Positions 1 to 13,385 of a stretch of DNA of 64,000 nt are shown in pieces. Below the pieces are notes generated by a model, which had not been told where the DNA came from, did no database searches, and worked only from the letters and a program-made list of their open reading frames with translations. Position numbers and translations under genes: made by a program. Within the stretch, counting starts at the first letter, position 1; each line of letters opens with the position of its first letter. The DNA comes from Hofstenia miamia (lineage: Eukaryota; Xenacoelomorpha; Acoela): the NCBI GenBank assembly GCA_004352715.1, contig SCFE01000076.1, forward strand, positions 1,002,490 through 1,066,489, given 5' to 3'.

Positions 1-1997
1 AATTGTGTTGTGTCTTGAGTAAGCACTGAGCTAAAGTAGGATACACATAAGCTATATTGATTGAGCTGAGAAGTGGCACTCAACCATCAGATGGAATGGT
101 GAAACTGGATGTGGAGATCCACTTAGGGCAGATGCCCATCAGAAGATTGTTGCAGAGATTACCGCATGGCTTCATTACCTAAATAGTGAACAGTTAATTC
201 TAGGTTACACAAGTTAACAGAAGAAACCATTCAAGCAGTAACAACAAGTAAATCCTTACCTGAAATAACACAGCTAATGTTATACAGTAACAGTAGATAA
301 ACAGTGATAATGCCTGGTAGATAATATTACAATATTTTTACAATTTTCATTATTGCAAATTGACTGGGGATAAGAAGTGTTGTCTTTTAAAGAGATATTT
401 ACCAGGCAGTTCAACTTGTCATCAGCTAGTATAAAATGCTAGTTTTAGCTTTTTCCACTTCTTGTAATGTCTTTCTGTAGTATTTTTACTAGACCCCTGT
501 GCCATTTATTTTCTAGTAATCAGTAGCTGGGCAGAAGCTAATCCTATGCTGACTTCACAGAATTAACTTTGCATTTGTAACTGCTTTGTACTATGAACAT
601 CCAATTATGTAATAATATTGGTTTACTAAAAATATTTACTAAATTGATACATAGAAACCCTAAAACAAACATAAACCTCTGGTATAATAATTTATTTGCA
701 GTTCATCAACAATTGCACAGTGGATAAAAAGAACAGTCTCAGGAGAATGCATACATCTACAGGTTTGGTATGTCAAATGCTTTGTGATAAAAAACTAACT
801 CATTCTGTTATTTTGGAAAATGAAGGTTAGAAGCTGCTACAAGTGTATTTACAGTTACCAAATTATGGAAATATATTTTAATAGATTAACTGATATTAGC
901 ATGGGTGACACATTGACTTGGCAAGAGGTTGCAGAACTAAAAGTATATTAAATGATTACATGGATGGTTTCACCAATGATGAAAATGATTTAGTCAGAAA
1001 TAATGACATTGAGCATTATATTGAAACTGGTGATGAGAAACCACATAAGGCTAGATCATTTCACTGTCATTAAAAATGAAATTTGTGATACATGAGCAAG
1101 TACAAGAAATCCTAGATTTGGGTTACAAGTAGAAGCAAATCACAGTGTTATTTCCTTGTATTCTAAAAAATTGAAAGTATTGTTTTGTTATTGATTTCAG
1201 ACTTTTGAGGATTAAAACAATCAAAGTTTTTTCCCAATTCCTCTTATTGATGATATACTGATGAATCTCAGAAATTACAAAATATTTACTATCTTGGATT
1301 TAGCTTCTGGATACTGGCAAATTCCACTTTGCAAATCATCTGAAGAGAAAACACCATTTGAAGTAGACAATAAACTATATCAATTTGAATTAATGCTTTC
1401 AGATTATGTAGTTTCTGAGCAACTTTTCAAATGCTACTCAAAACAGTATTGGATGGAAGTAACAACCACCATATATTAATAATTTCATCACAGCATCCAG
1501 TAATTTTGATTACCATGTTTTTTGCATTGCATGGTGTATTGAAACAGTTGCATGAAGTGAACTAGAATATTAGATCCAATAAATGAAAATTTGAATCATC
1601 AGAAATAATCTATTTGGATGTAATATCACAGGTAATGGCATAAGCTCAGATCCCAATAAATTCCAAACATTATAAACCATGACTTTACCTAAGACCAGTA
1701 AAGAAGTTAAAAGATTGTGCATAAATTATATGGGTTGATTCATTCCCAATTGTGCAAGTTTAATCAAACTCATCTTCAAACATATAGAGAAAAAACCTGT
1801 TGGTCAGATCAAAGTGAAAAAGCTTTCAAGAGGGTTAGAAGTATATTGTGATGTGAACTAATACCCACACATCTGAAGATACTAATCATGTACTGAATTA
1901 AGCTGAACAAAATTATTCAGTAACAGATTGAGAATTTTTGGATTGGTAAGATCCATACAGCATTTTAAGCAATTCTTTTGATGTAATCAAGTCCAGA
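1..1997. repeat. Near-identical duplicated segment, copy 1 (probable assembly duplication)
   Basis: Matches 3055-5051 at a constant offset of 3054. The only difference I saw is G at 1177 against A at 4231. Copy 1 ends exactly at a single N (1998), while copy 2 continues into the rest of the same retroelement. This is what unmerged alleles joined by a one-base gap would look like. Confidence 0.9.
955..1900 (+). pseudogene. Decayed Ty3/gypsy retrotransposon pol (reverse transcriptase to RNase H start), copy 1
   Basis: Old LTR-retroelement remnant. The best piece is 1261-1479, containing KIFTILDLASGYWQIPL, the gypsy RT motif with its first Asp. Around it, read across several frames, are pieces like HYIETGDEKPHKARSF upstream, and SSDPNKFQTL, SKEVKRLC and SDQSEKAFKRV downstream. 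These follow the usual order of the RT and connection region. Many stops and frameshifts; no intact protein. I saw no LTRs. Copy 1 is cut off at the single-N join. Confidence 0.85.
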
Positions 1998-1998
1998 N

Positions 1999-3054
1999 GC
2001 ACCAGTTTTTAATTTGCCTGGAGTTGAAAATCGGAAAATGCTCCATTCCACCTGCAGGAATGTGCACTGTACAGTGTTTAGTTATGCCTGAATACAAAAC
2101 TAGTTCCCCACCGTATCATTGCATGCAGAAATTGATGAAAGGGAGGATTTAATTGTTTCACTATCAGCTGTGTGTATGGATATTCTGCATCTAAATTTTC
2201 AGAAATCCATCAATGGTTCAATTGACGATTTTAGTAACTACATAAAAGCAATTTTGTCCGCTACATCATCATTGCTATAATGCTTTGTATATATATATAT
2301 GTATATATATTACATGCAGATTCATAGTTTAATTAACACATCTGTATTTACAGAAGACTGTAGGTTAAACTCCTACTGAATCTCATGAACATTGAATTAA
2401 TTATGATTTTGAACAGCATTAATATTAATTATAATGAACAATCTGGATTCAAACAAGCAACCTCATTGGAATGAGTGTGATTCCATTTCACCATTGTTCA
2501 ATGATTTACTAATAAACTAGAACAAAAATCAATTTAACTTTTAAGAGCCGTTACACCTCTCGACCAACCCATTTTTTCTACCAGATGACAGATAATTTTA
2601 AATCGAAGTGTCAGTAAGAACTAAACCGTGTTGATAGGATATAGGGCCACATCCAGTAGTCGTCTTCATTTACTAGATCCTTTTGTAGTTGAATTGTTTC
2701 TTCTATGTTTCTCACAAGTGCATCCACATCTATAACACCCACTACAACGGACACATCTACCTTTTCTGCAGTTACACGACAATTCTACCATAACTTCGGC
2801 TTGGATGAAAATTTTCAAAAATGAACTTTGTGCGACAGGTTTATTTTATATATTAATATTAGCCAATCAAATGACCAGTAAAGTGACCCTACATGTAGTA
2901 AATTATAAATGTAGGTTAGGAAGTTGTTCAAACAAAATATATTTAAGCAAGCCAATATATTTCAGTAATGGCTACATGTAATATTTAACAAACAACTAGT
3001 AACAATTCAGGTTGTGAATAGATCTAACACTTTCACATAATAGAGTTTAAGTCG
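1999..3054. other. Block between the two duplicated copies
   Basis: Starts at the single-N join. Holds a short (TA)n tract near 2288-2310 and the cysteine-rich minus-strand frame at 2666-2791. No other coding signal seen. Its order relative to the flanks is doubtful because of the join. Confidence 0.5.
2666..2791 (-). CDS. Short cysteine-rich open frame (41 aa), possible exon
   Basis: Reads from ATG at 2791 down to TGA at 2666. Residues 6-26 have the pattern C-x-C-x4-C-x2-C-x2-C-x2-C-x-C-x-C, followed by EKHRR. Eight Cys in 21 residues is most unlikely by chance in 69% AT sequence and suggests a zinc-binding module. A splice-like AG (ttcatccaag) lies just upstream on the minus strand. I do not recognise the family. 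It may be an exon of an unseen gene or part of a transposon. It lies in the 1-kb block between the two duplicated copies. Confidence 0.35.
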   Translation of the reverse strand: MVELSCNCRKGRCVRCSGCYRCGCTCEKHRRNNSTTKGSSK

Positions 3055-5051
3055 AATTGTGTTGTGTCTTGAGTAAGCACTGAGCTAAAGTAGGATACAC
3101 ATAAGCTATATTGATTGAGCTGAGAAGTGGCACTCAACCATCAGATGGAATGGTGAAACTGGATGTGGAGATCCACTTAGGGCAGATGCCCATCAGAAGA
3201 TTGTTGCAGAGATTACCGCATGGCTTCATTACCTAAATAGTGAACAGTTAATTCTAGGTTACACAAGTTAACAGAAGAAACCATTCAAGCAGTAACAACA
3301 AGTAAATCCTTACCTGAAATAACACAGCTAATGTTATACAGTAACAGTAGATAAACAGTGATAATGCCTGGTAGATAATATTACAATATTTTTACAATTT
3401 TCATTATTGCAAATTGACTGGGGATAAGAAGTGTTGTCTTTTAAAGAGATATTTACCAGGCAGTTCAACTTGTCATCAGCTAGTATAAAATGCTAGTTTT
3501 AGCTTTTTCCACTTCTTGTAATGTCTTTCTGTAGTATTTTTACTAGACCCCTGTGCCATTTATTTTCTAGTAATCAGTAGCTGGGCAGAAGCTAATCCTA
3601 TGCTGACTTCACAGAATTAACTTTGCATTTGTAACTGCTTTGTACTATGAACATCCAATTATGTAATAATATTGGTTTACTAAAAATATTTACTAAATTG
3701 ATACATAGAAACCCTAAAACAAACATAAACCTCTGGTATAATAATTTATTTGCAGTTCATCAACAATTGCACAGTGGATAAAAAGAACAGTCTCAGGAGA
3801 ATGCATACATCTACAGGTTTGGTATGTCAAATGCTTTGTGATAAAAAACTAACTCATTCTGTTATTTTGGAAAATGAAGGTTAGAAGCTGCTACAAGTGT
3901 ATTTACAGTTACCAAATTATGGAAATATATTTTAATAGATTAACTGATATTAGCATGGGTGACACATTGACTTGGCAAGAGGTTGCAGAACTAAAAGTAT
4001 ATTAAATGATTACATGGATGGTTTCACCAATGATGAAAATGATTTAGTCAGAAATAATGACATTGAGCATTATATTGAAACTGGTGATGAGAAACCACAT
4101 AAGGCTAGATCATTTCACTGTCATTAAAAATGAAATTTGTGATACATGAGCAAGTACAAGAAATCCTAGATTTGGGTTACAAGTAGAAGCAAATCACAGT
4201 GTTATTTCCTTGTATTCTAAAAAATTGAAAATATTGTTTTGTTATTGATTTCAGACTTTTGAGGATTAAAACAATCAAAGTTTTTTCCCAATTCCTCTTA
4301 TTGATGATATACTGATGAATCTCAGAAATTACAAAATATTTACTATCTTGGATTTAGCTTCTGGATACTGGCAAATTCCACTTTGCAAATCATCTGAAGA
4401 GAAAACACCATTTGAAGTAGACAATAAACTATATCAATTTGAATTAATGCTTTCAGATTATGTAGTTTCTGAGCAACTTTTCAAATGCTACTCAAAACAG
4501 TATTGGATGGAAGTAACAACCACCATATATTAATAATTTCATCACAGCATCCAGTAATTTTGATTACCATGTTTTTTGCATTGCATGGTGTATTGAAACA
4601 GTTGCATGAAGTGAACTAGAATATTAGATCCAATAAATGAAAATTTGAATCATCAGAAATAATCTATTTGGATGTAATATCACAGGTAATGGCATAAGCT
4701 CAGATCCCAATAAATTCCAAACATTATAAACCATGACTTTACCTAAGACCAGTAAAGAAGTTAAAAGATTGTGCATAAATTATATGGGTTGATTCATTCC
4801 CAATTGTGCAAGTTTAATCAAACTCATCTTCAAACATATAGAGAAAAAACCTGTTGGTCAGATCAAAGTGAAAAAGCTTTCAAGAGGGTTAGAAGTATAT
4901 TGTGATGTGAACTAATACCCACACATCTGAAGATACTAATCATGTACTGAATTAAGCTGAACAAAATTATTCAGTAACAGATTGAGAATTTTTGGATTGG
5001 TAAGATCCATACAGCATTTTAAGCAATTCTTTTGATGTAATCAAGTCCAGA
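3055..5051. repeat. Near-identical duplicated segment, copy 2
   Basis: Second copy of 1-1997. Beyond 5051 it reads on in register into RNase H and integrase remnants, so this copy has the natural flank. Confidence 0.9.
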
Positions 5052-5560
5052 TAATAGCAAACCACAAACCATTTGTAGGAATTCTCAAAAAAGCAATTAT
5101 GAACTCCTGGGATGCTAGATGTATTTGCATATTAGAGGAATATGATTTTGAGATAATATTCAGAGAAGGACACAATAATGTTCTTTATGGATGTTGATAC
5201 AATGAATCATTTGGCAAATGAGTTTTTTGCTGAAAGTAAAAATATATGCATGTAGAACAGGAAATTTAGTAAATGAAGAATGAATAAAAGAAATAATTGC
5301 TGGTTATCACAATGCAGGGCATTTTGGGGGTTAAGAAAGTCTTATGATCCATTTGTGCAGCAGATTATTGCTTTAACTCTGTGAGAAAACATCTCTGAAT
5401 ATACAAACAAATGCATTCAGTAATCAAAGAAAAATGCCACAATTCCCAGAAGTTCAAATCATGAACTATTATATGTAGATATTAATGGACAACTAAAAAA
5501 AGTGTGGTCCTCATCATGTGTGTCATAGCAATGATAGAGGCTGCTAGTGTTTGTGAAGCA
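4009..5560 (+). pseudogene. Decayed Ty3/gypsy pol (RT, RNase H, integrase zinc-binding part), copy 2
   Basis: Repeats the RT of copy 1 (open piece 4315-4533) and then continues. LEEYDFEIIFREGHNN (about 5127-5175) is the end of the RNase H region, where gypsy elements read Y-D-F-x-I-x-Y-R-x-G-x-x-N. YHNAGHFGG (about 5305) is the integrase H-H part of the zinc-binding motif, and ELLYVDINGQ is the start of the integrase core. Heavily broken. Confidence 0.83.
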
Positions 5561-6960
5561 GGAAAACTTAGTATTTCAAACAGAATACAAATGTGTTTGA
5601 CGTATTATGTTTCTTATAATTAACAGATTTAACAATTGTTACATTTTTCAATTTATATAGTGATAACTACTTTAGTTTTTGATCATAAAAAGCTTAGATT
5701 CAAATCCAAGTTCCTAATATCAGCTCTACTTTTATAGCCTTTGCAAAGGTTGCCAAGTTGTATCATGGTTTACCTATTTCCTGAAGTGGTTTTATTTGAG
5801 TTGATTGCCTAGTGGCATCAGCATGGTGCCACATGTCCTGTGGTGTTTTTGTTTACAAGAATCTTGAAATGATATTTCCATTTTAAAAGTTTGTAATTAG
5901 CATAAGAAACTAAAACTAAGGTGTGTAAGTTCACATATAAATAGCCTTTACAGTGCTTACTGCAGTGGTCATCATGTGGTATTGTCTGGGTGGATCTCTG
6001 CTTAGAAAATGGAATCTTTTCTTCATCTTAAAAGCTCAAACTTTATTTTTAAGTTGGATGCTTAGATTCAAGCTGCTTAAGTAAACAAATGTGCAGAAAG
6101 GCGTCATAGCTTGTCTTAGAAAAAAACGGGGCTTCGATACTTAATTGAACATGATGGATTGAGCTTATAAGAGTTATTGGCGTTGCTTTAGCCTTGAGTA
6201 TGTTATCTTAGGTTAAAGGTCCCTAGACTATCTTTAGGCTTCCTATATAGTAAACATAACTTGATTAAACTTTTATTTGTGCAAAGTATTCTTTCTTTAG
6301 TTGAGATTTCCTTGTTTACAGTTAACCAACTTTAGTTTGTTTACAGTTTATTGGATGTTTTAAGCGTTTTTTTTCTTAGCAAACACTTAAAATGTACTCT
6401 AAGTAAAAGTAGTTAAATAAGTTTTTCATTTCGTTAGTAAAAACAATAACTTTGTTTATTTTAGGTAACACAACTCATACTTTGTCAAGGTTGGTTCAAA
6501 AACAGTTTTCAGATTTTCTAGTAATACTTATTATAATTAGAGTAGTGTGTGAGTTAATCAAGTTTGTAAGAACTATTGCAATAGATAATATAAAAAATAA
6601 ACCTTTTATTGAACGTTTATTCAATAATAACACTTTATCAATTCACAATCTGATATCCAACTTAGGATAATTACCACTAAATTTAAATATATATTTTAAC
6701 TTAGAAATCATGCCTTGATTGTTTAATAAGTTAACTTTAAATGCAATATAAATATAACAGTTTAACAAGCTGTTTGTTAAGTTTGAAGTAGTTTTCAGTA
6801 GATGCCTGCAAAGTCTTTGAAAGCCTTGCAAGCTTAACTTGTAAAACTAACTCTTAACCATAGAATTTAACCTAACCTGAGTTGACAGCATAAATAAGCC
6901 TAGTCATCGATGTCAGCTCTCGATTTTTGGAAAAGGCTAGCTCAACATCCCAATTGTGGT
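5561..6960. other. Non-coding stretch
   Basis: Only short open frames without family motifs (for example 6452-6670, which lacks an ATG start). No repeat or gene recognised. Confidence 0.5.
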
Positions 6961-6967
6961 AGAATCC

Positions 6968-7172
6968 TAACATTAGAAATGACATTATTCCCTAGGATTT
7001 TACTTCATGCAGCATTTCAAAATAGAACATTATGTAAAAGAGCGAAAAAATTCAAATGGATTATCAGTGTATTTGGTGGTGCATATACCTGCTGTTATTT
7101 AATGAATTCATGCGCAAGTAAACGAAATTAAATTTGCGTCAATTTTGACACATTTGACTGCTCTAGTGCTAA
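6968..7172 (+). mobile_element. piggyBac-type MITE, copy A
   Basis: Aligns along its whole length, in the opposite orientation, with 40708-40931. Shared blocks are caaaatagaacatta, tttggtggtgcata and cacatttg-tctagtg. The ends here (ctaacattagaa and ctctagtgctaa) are worn versions of TTAACACTAGAA. Short open frame 6910-7131 inside it is a by-product. Confidence 0.65.
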
Positions 7173-7920
7173 GCTTGCATGTTTGTAATAAACTAATAAT
7201 CAAAATAAGATAAGTATAACTAAATTGATAATAACCAAAGTTCATAAATTCTCAAACACGAAATGAAATAGATATAATATTTAAATCTAACGGATCTAAA
7301 ATATCTGAATACGAAATAACTAATAAGTTTTCTGTGATGCAAACTTGTAAAAAAGCTATTTAAGATTCACTGAGTCTAAAAGTAAGACTGCGAGAAACCT
7401 GGAAAGGTTTTAAGGTAAAGTTTAATAAAAGTTTATAACTTCAAAATTTCAGTGCGGCATACACTATTGCTGTCTCCTAATTTTTTTAAGCAGTTTTCTG
7501 CTTGTGACGTAGGTGCCACTTTTGTTTTTGGGCTTGCAAAGCAGGAATGTAATTTGCTGAATTTAAATTATGCTAAGAAATTAACCTGGATAAATTTACT
7601 TGCGTTTTCACAATTTTTTCGTGTGCCTTTTGATGTTTGATTTCTGCTGGGACGGAAACTAGTAGCAGTTTATTAAGCTCAAAACTGAAATTTTATAAAA
7701 ACAAGGCTTACAGTTATAGCATAAGTCTAATTTAAAAGTTACTTGTAAAATACCTCATCAGGTATATTGATTGATTCATTCACAGACGAATTTAAATAAT
7801 GAAAATATCCATGGAAAATATCCTAATTATAATAAATTCAATATGTTAATTTGAATTTTATATATATATATATAAGTCTTGTGCAGGAAGAGCATTTATA
7901 ATACTGCCTAATGAAAATTA

Positions 7921-8180
7921 CATTCTTACCCTTATCCACTGGTACCCGCACGTACCCGAGAATATAATCTTCTTTGCTGCTATTAAGCAATTATTTTCAA
8001 CAAACTTTCTAACACAATTTATGTTCATCATATTTTAATGTTTCAACATTATATTTATAATTTGTGTTTTTTTTCTAAGCCTTTTATGAAATTTGGAAAT
8101 ACTCGAATATTGACATCTAAAGGTAAGTGTGCTTCCCTGTATGGTTGAAGTTTGTGATAAGAAATTTATGTTCTCTTTAC
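7921..8180. repeat. Diverged relative of the start of the 2.2-kb repeat
   Basis: Follows a (TA)n tract and shares short blocks in order with 51010-51230: cttctttgctgctattaagca, then a tttgaaaat/aacaaac block and a ttatattt block. The rest is unrelated. Similarity is partial. Confidence 0.35.
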
Positions 8181-9014
8181 CATGAGGCAACAAAAAAGAA
8201 ACTGATAAAAATGTAAAAATGGGACTATTTATAGTAATACAAAATAAAAATGAAAATTGCAAATTGGACATAAGTTTAAAAGTCATTAATGCTGTAAAGT
8301 ATAAGTTCACCATGTTTTTCTCGGAAGGAATCTATCATATCGATAATACTTGTTTCGCATTTTCATAGTAATGTATACGGACACCATATAGGGTAAAGCT
8401 TTCCGCTTCCCGGAATCAGAGCCAAAACAAGAGCCCAATTATCAATTAGTATCGTATTACCGTGCTTTGAAATATAAATGGTTATAGCTACCACTTGTGA
8501 TTCCTTATAGAAATATGCGATGTGGGTGAACTTCTGAACGCTAATGAGATTATATTAATCTCTTTGTGATACATCCAAACTGTAATATGCATTTCTGAGG
8601 TCGAATGTGATAGCGACATGATTTTCTACTGGTGGACATTTTCGGATAACTTTGAGAAATTTTGGTGCGTAAATTTAATCAGAGTGGTAAGACGGGTCAA
8701 GTATGAAAAATTTACTACCATACGATATTTGTAATAATTTTTTAAACAAAAAAGACCGTAATCGTTATTAGCAATAGATATAATGCCAGAGTCACAATTC
8801 ACGATGCGACTAAATTATCCTTTCGAAGTGTGAAATAGCATCGGATATGCGTGTGGAACGTTTTACTACGTGAGGACTGTTTGTCGTTAGAGATATTTAT
8901 ATTAGTCTTTTAATCCTATTGGAAGTTCCAGTCAATAGTGGCATTATGGTAATTATGTGTTGAGTCTGAGGCAAAAGTAGTGTCAGATCGAGTAGTATCC
9001 GTACCCGCACATCA

Positions 9015-9016
<2 letters not shown>

Positions 9017-9050
<34 letters not shown>

Positions 9051-9150
9051 NNNNNNNNNNNNNNNNNNNNNNNNNNNNNNNNNNNNNNNNNNNNNNNNNN
9101 NNNNNNNNNNNNNNNNNNNNNNNNNNNNNNNNNNNNTTATATATATTAAT
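9017..9150. repeat. (TA)n microsatellite with 86-nt assembly gap (9051-9136)
   Basis: TA repeats on both sides of the N run. Immediately to the left, on the minus strand, is tagtgatgtgcgggta, like the unit that follows the TA tract at 50965 and 58085 (tagtgatgatcgggta). Confidence 0.8.
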
Positions 9151-9239
9151 AATTGAATACAAATATAAAACAGGCTTCCTCTTGGCTACATCACTTCTCT
9201 GTTGATTCATTATTGGAACCAATGAGTATTCAAAAACAG

Positions 9240-12200
9240 AATTTTTTAAATTTCATTACGGGGGTCTTGGGCATTTTTAAAAAAAAATTAATAGAAAAAT
9301 TTTAAAACTTTCCAATTTTTTATTTTTTTAAATTGTTTTTAGGCATATATTATAATATAATAATAAAATATTATAACAAGAACTTTGTTAAAAGCATTTG
9401 CATTTTAAGCTATGTTTAAATTAGCTACGGCAGCATTTTTGGGACTACAAAATTTGAAATATAGCAATCTGCATGGTTCGTATATTATAAAATAAAATTA
9501 GAACAGCACGTCCAAGCACTTGACAAATAATTGCTTGTATTGCACTGGTGTAAACTTCTACTTAGTTTACATTTTAATTTTTTAATTTGTTATGATGTAG
9601 CCAATGATTTACTATGATTTCAGATTTATAAAATTATTGTTTTACAATAGACTATATTCATTACATTGATATTGCATCACAGACATATATAGTAAAGGCT
9701 ACGCTATGATTTAGAAAACTATTCACATCAGGGAGCGATTACAGCTCTCATCAAAAGTCCCAAGAAAGCAGTTATCTGCAACTTCATCTGGGAGCCGCTC
9801 CCGAGTGCAATTAATTCTATTTTCGTGCAATACCAGCCTAATGGACCGTTTTATTCTTGGCTAGACACTGTGTATAATTGCTTTTGGACTTTAGACAAAT
9901 AAAAATCGAGTAGCTACTCAAAGGTAGGTTTTGCTAAGCTACTGATTGAGATTTAACAAGCCTGATATTAATATTTTTGAATGCTACTAAATATCATATT
10001 TTGAGTTCTATCATTCAAAGGCTTGGAAATTTATAGTTGTATGCTAGTTTACAACATCCGAATTTTGATTTGCTTCCGTTATTATAGAAACAGTGTTACC
10101 CTGATTGTCCTATTTTTACTCTTGAATACAATAAAGCTTCTTAATAAAAAATATTTAAATCATGTTAAGCCAATTTCATCAAGAGTTTAACAAAAGAGGT
10201 GTTTTTGGACTAGCGCATCTTCATATGAATTTTTAATAATTCTGGGCTTTTTTCAAAGTTCTGACATATGAGCGGTTATCGACAGGTTGGGCTGCAATTG
10301 TAATCAGTGCTTTAAGAAACTCGGCTAATTAACCTGCTGTCTTCGATCAGCCCTTCTTTATTCCAATTTGATGCAGCGACAGCAGTGTGTAGAAATTTAA
10401 ATTCTTTTTTGTACACAACACAACATGTTGTGTGAGCGATAAAAAGTCAGCGTCCTAAAATTTCCAATTTTGCATTTGATACAAAAATTTGTTCATTATA
10501 TTATGCTTTTTATTTTCAAATTCATTAACAAGTTAGTAATTGTTTTTTATGCCATGTAAATTATAGTCCCACCGATTATTGATATTGACAACCCACATTT
10601 AGTTATAAAAATATATTATTGACAAATTTATTCAAATATTGTAAATCTTTAGAGTTTTCACGCTTAGAGTACTCTTACATTAAGTCAAATTTATAGATGC
10701 TTAATTTAAACATAGTCAAATAAACTTGGAATAGATGTGTTGGTATATATGCAGATGCCAGTTGGAATTTCGCATTACTTTAATGCTTTTTTAATAAGTA
10801 TTGGTGTACTCTATTGGACGCTCTACAGAAAATATATATAGTTTAACAATTTTGCAATTATTTTATTCAGTGTTAAATCCTAAACTAAAAAAGTAGCGTC
10901 TGAAAATCTCATTTGTCCTCAACCCTAAGAATTTTATGAAACAACAAAGTAAAAATCAAGCATTTGATAAGTATTGATGAGCTAAAATATGTTCAAAATA
11001 CAGCAAATCTTATTGTTTATGGAAAAGTTAATACTCTTTTGAACAGCTAATTTACCATTAGAAATTATACTCTAAACATTAGATACTTTACCAAATTATA
11101 TAACCTTACATAATCAGATTAGTTTCGTGCATTTTGCTTAAAATGCTAATTCTGAAATGCGCAAAATTTCTAAAAACTTCCCCTACTGAAGAAATTTTAA
11201 CCATTATAGCCATAAGTGAATATTTCCATATATTTTAGTACAAAATGAGCATTGACATGACCTGCCCAGATCGCAAAAAAATCTTAGCTCAAGAATAGTT
11301 CTATTGGAGCAACCATGGACCATATGGCTCATAAACAGGAAACTTTCCATTCCAAATCTATGGGATGCACGCACGTATGCTTACTATTAAACAGTGTTTA
11401 ACATTTGCACTGAAAACACATGAGCATTAGGATTCTGCAGGACCGAAGTTTTATTGTTCCGAATACCAACTAGTTCCTTTGAATTTTGTCCAAGGTCCTT
11501 CCTATACCAGTCCTATGAAAATTTCTTGTCACTTGGTTCCACAGCGTAACTTCAATTTTGGACAAAATTGGCAACTTTTGAATAATAAACATTGATTTTT
11601 TATATCAGTTTCTTAATTTAGGATCTCAGACCCTTGTTTGTCCCAGTCCCACAGAAATACTTAGTACCACCTTGCAATTGAATGGCACTTAATGGTTCTG
11701 CATAACTCTAATAATCACGGACTAAGCAACAAACAAAATTTCACAAACAAATTTAGTTACAGATATGTAAGTAAAAAGTTTAGTTTTTTTAATTATATTT
11801 TATGGGTAAATAATATTACAAAATTAATTGTTGAAAATAGGTCTTTCAGGAATATTAGGTAAGTTTTGTTATACATTTTTTAATTTAAGTTGAATATAGC
11901 TATATACCCTATGTAGATGTATTGAAAAGGATTACATTTATTGCATTCCATAATGTTATGCAATATTTTTATTAGAAATACAAATTTGCATTGATAGATT
12001 GCATTTGTCATATATATATTCCTAAGGAAGCTGCATTTGTAACTAGGATGACGAAACATTCTTGGTCTATATCTTGAATTAATATTGGAATATACATCTC
12101 TTATTCTAAAAATATCAATGGTTCGTAGCTCATGATTCTTTTACCAATGTGAAGAAGTTTGTTTTGTTATCCACTGAAATAGTAAAAAAACCGACAGCAT

Positions 12201-12560
12201 CTTGTGCAGTTCCAAACGAAAATTGAAAGATGCGCAATATCCCGTCAAATCTGACTAAAAGGTTATTGCCCTACAATGATTTAGATAAGATGTCATCAAG
12301 CATAAAGTATTGCTCATTAAATATCTGTGTCTTTCTGATTGAGTGGTTTTTAAATCACTATAATTATAAAGCTATTCTATCTATAGGCGGCAATCTTGAT
12401 TTCAGGCATTCACCCATATAAGTATTTTATTTAACCATATTTATGTTTTGCAGACATTGGAAAAATTTGCATTTATTAAATTGTCTTTTTCAATCACATT
12501 TCCATGAAGTAAATGTATTATGAATAAACATATGTAATGGCTTGATGATAAATGTTTGCT
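9240..12560. other. Long non-coding stretch
   Basis: AT-rich, with no open frame showing a family motif. A GC-richer patch at 9730-9810 has gggagcg/cgctccc-like words but no clear element ends. Confidence 0.4.
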
Positions 12561-12569
12561 ATGTACTGA

Positions 12570-12896
12570 ATTTTATGGACTATATGAGCACCGAATTATA
12601 AGACGCAGTATCAGTGAATGGATCAATTTTCATACATAGGCGCATTGGTACTTAAGGCATTTAAGGCAAAGAACAGTAGTTTGATAGCGCATGTCAGACT
12701 TTATTTTTGTCCTTAGCAATAACAGTCAATTTTTAACAAAAAGCATGTTAACTTTTCCAGAAATTTCTCTTCGACCAAACCATCAAATTTCTTTTCTTTG
12801 TGTAGGATTGCAGCATCAAGCAAACCGAAAAACTGTTCATACATAATGTGCAAAGGGCCTTTATATACACCTTATAGTCCGAAAAATACGGTATGT
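12570..12896. mobile_element. MITE-like repeat ending in the 'cttatagtccgaaaaatacggta' word
   Basis: Left part has gcaccgaattataagacgc. The right end, ccttatagtccgaaaaatac, is inverted to it (attataagRcgc against the complement of tatacaccttata). This pair is a word I know from dispersed DNA-transposon repeats in many animals. Internal sequence is worn; exact ends uncertain. Confidence 0.45.
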
Positions 12897-12911
12897 TATA
12901 TATTCTTAAGC

Positions 12912-13043
12912 CCATGCTACACAAACGACTTTTGTCGACAATCTTTGCTACCCACGAAAATCGTTTGAGTAGTATTCCAGCTCAGCAACTAAAATCGGGT
13001 GTAGTTATCTAGACTAAAATTGTTCGTTGTTTGTGTAGCATGG
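12912..13043. mobile_element. Small palindromic MITE, copy A (132 bp)
   Basis: The ends are inverted repeats: ccatgctacacaaacgac against the complement of ttgtttgtgtagcatgg. A second member lies at 14599-14725. No coding capacity. No clear target duplication. Confidence 0.6.
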
Positions 13044-13385
13044 TACTCGAACTAACTTTTTTGGAGAAAAAATACTCCAACTTTCTACCAATTATCACTT
13101 TTGAAAATCAATAAACATTTTTAAGCAATAATTGTATTCGTTTTCAGAGTATATTTCGACTGTAAAATTTAAAATTTGTTAGTGTAGAGAAGTATAACTC
13201 TAAATACATAAAAATAATGAGAAAAATTTTTAAATACAAAAACCCTTCAACGACAGTACACAAGTCTTTTCACCATTAAAGTGCCCTACTCTGAATGAAC
13301 ACATTAAGGCGATAACGCAGAATCAAACACAGTACTCGTAAACACATCAGATGAGAACGAGAACTTTATTAATTTTCACTAAGCA

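Noticed and set aside
6452-6670. 72-aa open frame after an acceptor-like AG
   Set aside because: No ATG start, no domain, low-complexity hydrophobic AT-rich translation.
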